DNA of 64,000 bases. Source: Tardibacter chloracetimidivorans. Lineage in GTDB: Bacteria; Pseudomonadota; Alphaproteobacteria; Sphingomonadales; Sphingomonadaceae. The DNA is taken from positions 2,963,501 to 3,027,500 of the forward strand of contig NZ_CP018221.1 in the NCBI RefSeq assembly GCF_001890385.1, in the 5' to 3' direction. Below, piece after piece: positions 57,469-64,000 of this stretch. The notes under the pieces are model-generated. The model was not told the origin of the DNA, searched no databases, and saw nothing but the letters and a program-made list of their open reading frames with translations. The position numbers were made by a program, and so were the translations under genes. How positions within the stretch are numbered: the stretch's first letter is position 1; each line of letters opens with the position of its first letter.

Positions 57469-57926
57469 CAGGGACGCTCCCAGGTATAGATATGAAAGTC
57501 GTCGCCGTTCTTGCCGTACCGCTTCAGTGTGCATTCGCGCTGTGCGCCGAGGGCTCCAAGCCAGCGCTGTGCTTCCACATGACCCTCCATCGACCGGCAT
57601 TCCAGACGGTGCGCGCCGTCTGCCCAAAGCGTTGGGATCATAGTGCGACGAATGAATTTTGTCACCGATAATCCGATTTGTCGAAAATCGTCGGTTGCAA
57701 ACATCCACAATGACCACACACCGGGCCAACAAGGCGCCGCGCCCCATGTGGCGATCGGCTCCTTCAGACCGGCCACCCATGAAACCGCTCCGGTCGACAT
57801 GACCGATTCCACCATGCCGTCCGGATCTTCGGAAAAGCTGGTCGCGAATATCTCGCGATGGTCCCATTCCCGCATATGCGTGACGATATGCCGCACCTTG
57901 GGGGCGGATAGCGGCTCAATGAACAT
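57468..57926 (-). CDS. DUF2833/gp13-like virion-associated protein
   Basis: A 152-residue protein; VRHIVTHMREWDHREIFATS, then WGAAPCWPGVWSLWMFATDDF and YTWERP at the end, match the small GNAT-like internal proteins of T7-type phages. Overlaps its neighbours by single bases (TGATG). Confidence 0.65.
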   Translation of the reverse strand: MFIEPLSAPKVRHIVTHMREWDHREIFATSFSEDPDGMVESVMSTGAVSWVAGLKEPIATWGAAPCWPGVWSLWMFATDDFRQIGLSVTKFIRRTMIPTLWADGAHRLECRSMEGHVEAQRWLGALGAQRECTLKRYGKNGDDFHIYTWERP

Positions 57927-59335
57927 CAGCTCGCCTGCGCTGCCTGATAGTGGATAATGACCTTGCTGAGCTTGGCCGGGCCGGCGCGTTCGTTCACGAG
58001 CTTGAGCTTGATGACCGGGCTGTCGCCGACCATGCTGATATCCATGTGCGCCAACGTCGTTCCGCGGACGATCGCCACCTGTGACCAGACGTCGGGCGTC
58101 GCCGGGTTGGTGTTGATATAGATGGTCCATTCGCCCTCGCAGACGACATCCAGCCCGGTGAACTGCTTCCACGTCGCAATGGTGCGGCCATCGATGTACG
58201 GAAGCTCTACCTCTACCGTCGACAGGTCATAGGTTTCGCCGTCATCGCCGCCATAGAGATAGATGGTGTCACCGCCGCGCGCCCAGACCTGGCTGTCCAT
58301 CGACACGAATTCCGTCGCGGTGAAGCCCGGATCATAGCGCGACCATGCCGAAATCTTGGAGGCCGAATAGTAGGAGAACACATATTGGCGGGCGCCAAGG
58401 CCGAGAATGTACCGGCCGTCGATCGGATCCATTATAGCGCAAGCGCGGGTCTTCTCCGTGTCCGTCAGCGTCCGCATGTACTCGATCATCTCATCATCGA
58501 TCGGCGTTCCGACGTCCGACACGCCAGCCTGATTGGACGAATCCCGCGCGCGGAGCGATCGAATGCCGGTGTCCGACAGAAAGAAAACATCAATATCGCC
58601 AAAGCTGACGATCGACTTATGGGCAAGCGTGCCAATGTTCGGCAGCACTTGACGCTGCGCGTTCTGCGCCGGGTCCGGATCAAGAAACCATATTTGTGTA
58701 TTGCGCCGGGCAAAAACCGCCAGATAGCCCTGATACCGCCCCAGCCCGGTCAGCGTCTCGGATCCTGCCGACTGGTTTGACATGTTGATGAAGCTGGCGC
58801 CGGTGCCTGCCCAGTCGTCCGGATCATCGACCGCGCAGAAACTCAACAGGCTGGTGGAAACGGTGTAGACCTTGCTCTTGATCGTCAGAGCGGCGGCGGC
58901 TTTCTGGCCGGCGATATGGGTGACGGCGCTCCCGGAATCCCAATCGGTCACGCGCGTGCCGTCGTAGAAGCACAGGCCGTCGCCATTGGCGTAAAGCGCG
59001 GCCGCAAACACCTTCCCATCGAAGAATTCGGCGTCGGTCAGTTGCGTCATGTCTTCAGCCGACGGGTGGACAAGCCGCTGATAGGTGACGCCGGAGGGCA
59101 CGGCCGGGGAAGCCTCTGACCCGAAAACGTAAAGCACGCCATTCGCGCCCGCCAAGCCGAACGTCTCGGCCGGCGGCAGGCTGTATTTCATCACCCACGC
59201 CTTGCGCTTCTCGATCTCGCCACCGCGGGTGATGTGGGCATTCACGAGCCGCTGGAGCGACCCTTGCGGCGAAGATGCCGGGAGCTTCCTGCCGTCAAGC
59301 CCTGCCTTGAAGTCCTCGATGACGACATACGCCAT
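57926..59335 (-). CDS. Tail nozzle / packaged DNA stabilisation protein (P22 gp10-like)
   Basis: A 469-residue beta-rich protein. Segments such as LGRYQGYLAVFARRNTQIWFLDPD and DVFFLSDTGIRSLRARD recur in gp10-type tail proteins that close the portal channel. Fits the place after the adaptor. Confidence 0.7.
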   Translation of the reverse strand: MAYVVIEDFKAGLDGRKLPASSPQGSLQRLVNAHITRGGEIEKRKAWVMKYSLPPAETFGLAGANGVLYVFGSEASPAVPSGVTYQRLVHPSAEDMTQLTDAEFFDGKVFAAALYANGDGLCFYDGTRVTDWDSGSAVTHIAGQKAAAALTIKSKVYTVSTSLLSFCAVDDPDDWAGTGASFINMSNQSAGSETLTGLGRYQGYLAVFARRNTQIWFLDPDPAQNAQRQVLPNIGTLAHKSIVSFGDIDVFFLSDTGIRSLRARDSSNQAGVSDVGTPIDDEMIEYMRTLTDTEKTRACAIMDPIDGRYILGLGARQYVFSYYSASKISAWSRYDPGFTATEFVSMDSQVWARGGDTIYLYGGDDGETYDLSTVEVELPYIDGRTIATWKQFTGLDVVCEGEWTIYINTNPATPDVWSQVAIVRGTTLAHMDISMVGDSPVIKLKLVNERAGPAKLSKVIIHYQAAQAS

Positions 59336-60045
59336 CAGGGGTTCCTGACATATGCGACCAGAGGCTCGCGATCACGGCGGCGCTCTGCGCCATTCCCGCC
59401 GCTAAAGCTGAAGCTGCTCTTTCGGGTCTGGACGCTGCGTCCCTTGACCGTGCGGAACCGCTCGACCGCCTTGGTCTGCTTTGTGGCCGCCTCCGGCGAT
59501 TGCTTGCGGGCGAGGATTTCCGACGCCGCAAACAGGATGATCATGCGGTCATCGAGGTCACAGATCGCGTCGGTGGTGATCAGCGGTGTGAAATTGCGGA
59601 TGCCGATGATCCGGATTTTCTGATCATTGGTGGCAGGGATCGGCCAGATTTCAAGCTGGGCCTCGCTGCCGGTATAAAGCACGTCCCACTTCATCGCCGG
59701 TTCGGCGCGAACGTCCGCGTCGCTGTCGTGAAAGTTGTAGTCGTCCATGGATATCCCGCGATCGAGCGGGAACCATTTATCGCCCCAGAAATAATCGATC
59801 CGCTCGATGCGCTCCAGGTTCAGGTCATCCGGAACGTCGTAGTAGCGCTGCCCCGCCTGAAGATCGATATCGCTGCGGATGCGCAGAAACGGCCAGTCGA
59901 ATTCCTCATACAGCCGCTCATATTCCCGCCTGATCAACTCCTTGATCAGCGGCTCCATGTTGACCGACAGCGCGGGGTCCGGATCCATGTTCGCTTCAAT
60001 GCGAACACTTGTGACCATCTCACCAAGCGTTACCCCGCGCGCCAT
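59335..60045 (-). CDS. Head-to-tail adaptor (tail tubular A / gp4-like)
   Basis: A 236-residue protein with the adaptor pattern LIRREYERLYEEFDWPFLRIRSD, then WPIPATNDQKIRIIGIRNF. It would join portal to tail. Confidence 0.7.
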   Translation of the reverse strand: MARGVTLGEMVTSVRIEANMDPDPALSVNMEPLIKELIRREYERLYEEFDWPFLRIRSDIDLQAGQRYYDVPDDLNLERIERIDYFWGDKWFPLDRGISMDDYNFHDSDADVRAEPAMKWDVLYTGSEAQLEIWPIPATNDQKIRIIGIRNFTPLITTDAICDLDDRMIILFAASEILARKQSPEAATKQTKAVERFRTVKGRSVQTRKSSFSFSGGNGAERRRDREPLVAYVRNP

Positions 60046-60048
60046 GGA

Positions 60049-60285
60049 CTATTCCTTTTCCGGGAGGCTCGCGATCTCCACATCGGGGAACGCAATCGCA
60101 AAAAGATCAGGCGGATAGACGGCAACATGCTCCGGCCCGGCCGACACGATAAAGCCGGGCTCGACGCGCTTGATGCCGTCGCCGTCCCGAATCTCGTGAT
60201 AGACGCGCGCGCGATAGAAGGGCGTTCCGCCCTTATCCGGCTTCGCTTCGGCGTTGGCCTTGGCCTGTTTAGGCGTCCGCGCCAT
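60049..60285 (-). CDS. Small phage protein, 78 residues
   Basis: Basic start and a beta-like YRARVYHEIRDGDGIKRVEPGF. Unknown; overlaps the preceding gene by 17 bp and may be a head completion protein. Confidence 0.55.
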   Translation of the reverse strand: MARTPKQAKANAEAKPDKGGTPFYRARVYHEIRDGDGIKRVEPGFIVSAGPEHVAVYPPDLFAIAFPDVEIASLPEKE

Positions 60286-60628
60286 CGACTACCTCCGGCC
60301 TCTCACGATGCGGGTTCATCAGCTCGGCAAGGCCAATATCCTTCAGGGAAACGGGAAGGTTTTTCTGTGCGCCGGGGAATAGCTTCTCCAGCAGAGAGCC
60401 GTTGCCGGCATCCGTCAGCCCGGCTGGGGTGCGGCCATAGCTACGCTGAAGGCGATCCCATTCCTCATGCTGGGCGCGCTTTGACATCTTCGTCGGGTTG
60501 ATATCGACAACGGCGCTTTCGCCGTGGATCGCCCGGAGAACGAGAATTTCGGCAGGCGTGACATCCGATTTGCGAACGGTATGGCCAGCGCTGTCGCCAA
60601 GCCGGACCTCGACATTACAAAGTTGCAT
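60269..60628 (-). CDS. Phage protein, 119 residues
   Basis: Contains the segment VTPAEILVLRAIHGESAVVDI, seen in small phage head proteins. Function unknown. Good SD AGGAGG before the ATG. Confidence 0.6.
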   Translation of the reverse strand: MQLCNVEVRLGDSAGHTVRKSDVTPAEILVLRAIHGESAVVDINPTKMSKRAQHEEWDRLQRSYGRTPAGLTDAGNGSLLEKLFPGAQKNLPVSLKDIGLAELMNPHRERPEVVDGADA

Positions 60629-60682
60629 TGGTTCCTCCTGCTAAAGATGAGCCCCCCGGCCGAAGCCGAGGGGCGGTACGCA

Positions 60683-61600
60683 TCAACCGTCGTATTGCGG
60701 GTTGCCCAGGAAGCCCGGATCCGGCAGGGCGGCGATCAGGGCGAAGCCCTTTGAACCGTCGCAGGCCGAATTGGGGTCATAGGTGCCCCGCACGTCCGCC
60801 GTGGTGGCCGTGGAAGGCGTGTTGACCGCCAGACCGGCAACCAGGGTGCCGCTGGTGGCAATGGCGCCGTCCTCGATCTCTTTCAGAACGAGGCCGCCCG
60901 CGGGCAGATAGACCGGCAGACCAAGCACATCGCCGGTGCCGACGAAGCCATTGCCGGCCAGCGCCGCCGAAATGGCGATGCGGGTGATGGTCTTGAACGC
61001 CTTCTTACCCGCAACGGCTGTGGTGCCGTTGAAGGCAATGGTTTCGATGACCGTGTTGCCAAGGTAATCGGTGCCGTAGACCGTCGCCGTCTGGGTCGTG
61101 TCGCCAGCGCCGGACGAATCGATGATCACGTTCCGGCCATAGCGCGCGTCAAGAACCGCCACGCCGTCGCTGACCAGATCGCCATCAAGCGTCAGGTCGG
61201 CAGCGCCTGCAACCGCCTGCGCTTCCGCCACGCCATCGGTGTCGATCGCACCCGGAGAACCGAGATTGATCAGGACCGTCTTCACATCCTTGTAAAGCTC
61301 GGCTCCGCTGGTGGCGTCCGCCACCACATCGCCGGTGCCATACTCATCGAACTGGAACGTCCAGGACGTTCCGGCAGGCATGGTGGTCGCACCCTTGTAG
61401 GTGACGGTGACAGTGGACGCTCCATAGGAGAGCGTCATGTCTTCGGGTTGCGAAAGCAGCCGGCCGCCAAGCACGAGCTTGGCGTTGGTGCCGGACGCGA
61501 ACTTGCCGCGGTCATTCGCACCGCCGGGATACCCGACGGTGAAAGTGCCGCTTGTGGCCAGGGCCGACGCCAGAACGCCGGTGACTGTCTGGAGGCTCAT
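60683..61600 (-). CDS. Phage structural protein, putative head decoration
   Basis: A 305-residue Thr/Gly/Ala-rich beta protein without charged helices (GTFTVGYPGGANDRGKFAS; GTSWTFQFDEYGTGDVVAD). Position after the capsid gene suggests a decoration or spike protein. ATG 61600 with SD GGAGA. Confidence 0.6.
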   Translation of the reverse strand: MSLQTVTGVLASALATSGTFTVGYPGGANDRGKFASGTNAKLVLGGRLLSQPEDMTLSYGASTVTVTYKGATTMPAGTSWTFQFDEYGTGDVVADATSGAELYKDVKTVLINLGSPGAIDTDGVAEAQAVAGAADLTLDGDLVSDGVAVLDARYGRNVIIDSSGAGDTTQTATVYGTDYLGNTVIETIAFNGTTAVAGKKAFKTITRIAISAALAGNGFVGTGDVLGLPVYLPAGGLVLKEIEDGAIATSGTLVAGLAVNTPSTATTADVRGTYDPNSACDGSKGFALIAALPDPGFLGNPQYDG

Positions 61601-61625
61601 TGTTTGTCTCCTGCAAAAATCGACA

Positions 61626-62696
61626 TCAAGCGGCTTCGTAGACGCCGTGGCAGTTGAGCTGATCGGCGACCAGCCCACCTGTCCACGTCAGGCCACGGTA
61701 AAGCACGTATTTCTCGGGCGGGCGGGCAGGGGAGTGCTGTTTCCAGTCCTCACCATCCATCACGTCCAGATAGACGTGGCGCGGGTCCATGAAGAAGCAA
61801 TAATTCTCCATGTCCAGATCATCCAGAGTCGGATCATACTGGAACCGGCCAACGCCACGCATCGAGATGTCCGCCATGCCAATGTCGGTCTTGCCGGTGT
61901 TGGCAAAGCCTGCATCGGTATAGGTGCCCTTCTCGTGGATTTCGGCTTCCACCTTCTCGATGAAGCCGGAACCGGCGAGCAGGAGCGACGGCTTGCCGCC
62001 ATAGCGGGTGAGCTGACGCACCTCGGCGCGGAGCTTCTTGGTCAGCGTCTGGTTGGAGGTGGAATGGGTGATCTTCGGCCCGGTGTTGTCGGTCGCGCCA
62101 AGCGTCCCAACAAACGCGCGGTTCCGCCACCAGCTATTGCCTGCGCGATCGATGCCGCCGGTGAAGCCCGAATTCGGGTTCACGGAGATGATCGACGTGA
62201 CGCCAGCGAACACCTTGGACGACTGCGTACCGTCGCGCCAAAGGATCTCGTTGAACGAGCGGGCCGAACCTTCGGAAAGATCGTCCAGCTTGTCTTCGAG
62301 CAGGTTGGTGATCGCCACCTTTTCCGCATCCGTATGCATGGTGGTGTTTTCGCCATTCAGGCTGTCCACCACGCTGATGCCAGCGTGCTTCAGTTCGGTC
62401 AGCGTCATCGCGATACCGGAATGCAGTTCCTTCCAGGGGAAGTTGGTCTGCTTCAGGTTCGCCGGGTTGACGTAGCTCACGGTGTCATCGTGGCTGTAGC
62501 CCTGAAAGGCCGAGCTATATTCGCCCTTCACATTGCGGCGAATATCGTTCTTGCCACCAGGGAACGTCTTCTGGCTGCGCTTCATGGCGTCATAAAGCGG
62601 GCGGCCCTGAATGGACTGCGCCATGGCCGGGCCTTTGATGTAAAAGTCCAGCGTGGCGCTTGCGATGTTATCAAGCTCTTGAGCGGTAAACGGCAT
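61626..62696 (-). CDS. Major capsid protein
   Basis: A 356-residue HK97-fold coat protein. Segments GRPLYDAMKRSQKTFPGGKN (N-arm), DLDMENYCFFMDPRHVYLD and YVLYRGLTWTGGLVAD are typical of podoviral capsids. Follows the scaffold with 10 bp between the genes. Confidence 0.85.
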   Translation of the reverse strand: MPFTAQELDNIASATLDFYIKGPAMAQSIQGRPLYDAMKRSQKTFPGGKNDIRRNVKGEYSSAFQGYSHDDTVSYVNPANLKQTNFPWKELHSGIAMTLTELKHAGISVVDSLNGENTTMHTDAEKVAITNLLEDKLDDLSEGSARSFNEILWRDGTQSSKVFAGVTSIISVNPNSGFTGGIDRAGNSWWRNRAFVGTLGATDNTGPKITHSTSNQTLTKKLRAEVRQLTRYGGKPSLLLAGSGFIEKVEAEIHEKGTYTDAGFANTGKTDIGMADISMRGVGRFQYDPTLDDLDMENYCFFMDPRHVYLDVMDGEDWKQHSPARPPEKYVLYRGLTWTGGLVADQLNCHGVYEAA

Positions 62697-62706
62697 GATT
62701 GCCTCC

Positions 62707-63735
62707 TCAACGGGTCAGTGCCGCATCGACCACATCCCGAATTGAATTCGGGGTGGCCGTTGCGCGTGCGGACAATCCGGCTGGGCTGGCAGCGACCGGC
62801 TTCGGCTTGGGCGCGAAAACCTTCAGGTTATCGTTCACCTCGCGGTAGGCGCGATCGACAAGGGCAACGGCTTCATCGCGGTTCTGGGGTCGTTTTCCGT
62901 CCCGCGCGACAATCGCCAAAGCCTGTGTCTCGACCAGCTTGGCCTTCTTCGCGGCATAGTCCGGATCCTTGGCCTTGATCCCGTCTTCCCACTGCTGCAC
63001 GGCGGTCGCCATATCGGTGGCAACGCGCTGTGTTTCGGAAGCCCTGCGGGTTTCCTCGTCCTGCCGGGTGCGTTCGGCCGTCTTGGTTTCGAGATGCGTG
63101 CGCTGCGAGCGCTCGCGCGCCAGCTCCTTCGCAAGCACCTCATCAACCAGACCGTCGTTGACCTTCTGCTGAAGATCATCCGGCAGAGCCTCCCCCAGAT
63201 GCTCGTTGAGCGACTGGAGGCGTTCAGCAAACCAGTCCCGCGCCTTTGTGAGATTGCCCATGTCACCGCTCTTGAGCAGCGCCATGATCTCGAAACCTTC
63301 CGCGACTTCCGGACCAGTCAGCCCATTGGCGTCCATGAACCCGGTAATCTTGCGGTAGTTTTCGGCCTCCGGTCGAAGCGCGTTACGCTCCTCGATGACG
63401 GCCTTCCAGCGTGGGTGGTTGTGGAAAGGGACATCAGCCTCGGCTACATCCTCGACTTCTTCGGCTTTCGCCTCATCGGTCTTGGCTTCCGATCCTTCCG
63501 CCGCTTCCGAGGTGGACGATTCCTCTTCCGCCGGTTCCTTCTTATCGACGACGCCTTTGACGACATCGAGAAGATTGGTCGGCTCCTGCTTAGCGTCCGT
63601 ATTGTCCGCGTTGGACGATTCCGCGGAGTTAGCGTCCTCATTCGACACCTCTACGCCCGTGTCAGTCACCTGATCGGGTGCTTTGGTGTCTTCGTTTTCC
63701 GAAGCGGGCGAGGCTTCGGTTGACTTCAAGGTCAT
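62707..63735 (-). CDS. Scaffold protein
   Basis: A 342-residue protein with an acidic Ser/Glu/Asp-rich N-terminal 100 residues and a charged helical C-terminal part (ARERSQRTHLETKTAERTRQ). Upstream of the capsid gene, the classical scaffold position. Confidence 0.75.
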   Translation of the reverse strand: MTLKSTEASPASENEDTKAPDQVTDTGVEVSNEDANSAESSNADNTDAKQEPTNLLDVVKGVVDKKEPAEEESSTSEAAEGSEAKTDEAKAEEVEDVAEADVPFHNHPRWKAVIEERNALRPEAENYRKITGFMDANGLTGPEVAEGFEIMALLKSGDMGNLTKARDWFAERLQSLNEHLGEALPDDLQQKVNDGLVDEVLAKELARERSQRTHLETKTAERTRQDEETRRASETQRVATDMATAVQQWEDGIKAKDPDYAAKKAKLVETQALAIVARDGKRPQNRDEAVALVDRAYREVNDNLKVFAPKPKPVAASPAGLSARATATPNSIRDVVDAALTR

Positions 63736-63791
63736 GGTTTAGCGCCTTTCTGCAAGTTGCGTTGTATCATGTTGATCGTCAAAATCAACAA

Positions 63792-64000
63792 CTAGCCCAT
63801 GCCACCGGGTATCTGGTTCGGCTGGGGGCCATTGTTGAAGTCTGCCTGCGTCCGGCTACCGGGCTGGGATTGCTCACCAGTCTGATCGCCGCCCTTGTCG
63901 CCCTGGGCATCCGGATCGTTCGCGGGATCACCCGTGGACGGCCGCGCCATGGCATTCTGCGCCACGATCGACGGCAGGCCGTCAATGAACGCATCCTCGA
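63792..64000 (-). CDS. Portal protein, C-terminal end (cut by window edge)
   Basis: The last 68 residues: EDAFIDGLPSIVAQNAMARP, then a Gly/Gln/Pro-rich tail ending in PGGMG. A disordered tail of this kind ends many podoviral portals; order of genes supports it. The rest lies beyond 64000. Confidence 0.5.
   Translation of the reverse strand, partial: EDAFIDGLPSIVAQNAMARPSTGDPANDPDAQGDKGGDQTGEQSQPGSRTQADFNNGPQPNQIPGGMG

Larger units (their letters stand above)
47758..64000 (-). mobile_element. Prophage, late half (podovirus-like), continues past the window
   Basis: Seventeen contiguous minus-strand genes in the order portal end, scaffold, capsid, structural, head-tail, tail, internal virion, lysis. 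Many gene junctions overlap by 1-4 bp. No integrase, repressor or terminase is visible; they must be beyond 64000 if present. It begins about 130 bp from tRNA-Ala, a frequent integration target. Confidence 0.88.

Overview
The window looks like a chromosomal segment of a high-GC alphaproteobacterium, most likely a sphingomonad (Sphingomonadales). Support comes from a TIGR02300-type acidic zinc-ribbon protein, CarD, a Suv3-like helicase next to an S4 protein and FdxA, a TonB-dependent receptor tied to a catabolic cluster, a class II EPSP synthase, and a CTTCGACA-type REP palindrome. This is inference from gene content; no 16S rRNA gene is present.

Region 1 (1-2.45 kb) is a copper-resistance end: copA (cut by the window edge) divergent from csoR, with a near-ideal CsoR operator between them, then a Met/His-rich periplasmic protein and a graveyard of fragments (multicopper oxidase, serine recombinase C-terminus, toxin-antitoxin remnants). 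Region 2 (2.5-10.9 kb) is propionate catabolism by the 2-methylcitrate cycle: an XRE-type short-chain acyl-CoA regulator divergent from thioesterase-prpD-prpC-prpB, followed by metE and folB.

Region 3 (11-29.2 kb) is an accessory catabolic island. It contains a minus-strand arm (BKACE, SMP-30 lactonase, enoyl-CoA hydratase, nitroreductase, plus a separate unknown protein) and a plus-strand arm (TonB receptor, MFS transporter, flavin monooxygenase, MetC-like lyase, AhpD/CMD protein, AMACR-type CoA enzyme, TetR regulator, periplasmic M20 amidohydrolase). Three promoters in it share an almost identical 22-bp element (ATTGACT, four variable bases, then GATCA and TAG), so the two arms appear to be one regulon. 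The island is decaying: the MetC-like gene is split by a clean IS1595 insertion with an 8-bp target duplication, and a thiolase-SDR gene pair survives only as deleted remnants.

Region 4 (29.4-47.6 kb) is core chromosome: an MHS transporter, thrC, an M16 protease, an rRNA methyltransferase, an M23 peptidase, a Suv3-like helicase, S4 protein, fdxA, carD, then an IS5/IS427 element with a frameshift, small orphan genes, rpsA, cmk, aroA, a TIGR02300 protein and tRNA-Ala(GGC).

Region 5 (47.7-64 kb) is the late-gene half of a prophage lying just downstream of tRNA-Ala, all on the minus strand. Read in transcription order it runs portal C-terminus, scaffold, major capsid protein, structural proteins, head-tail adaptor, tail stabilisation protein, internal virion proteins, a 1998-residue polyvalent protein, endolysin, holin, and an overlapping spanin pair. 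It is podovirus-like; no integrase or early genes are in view.
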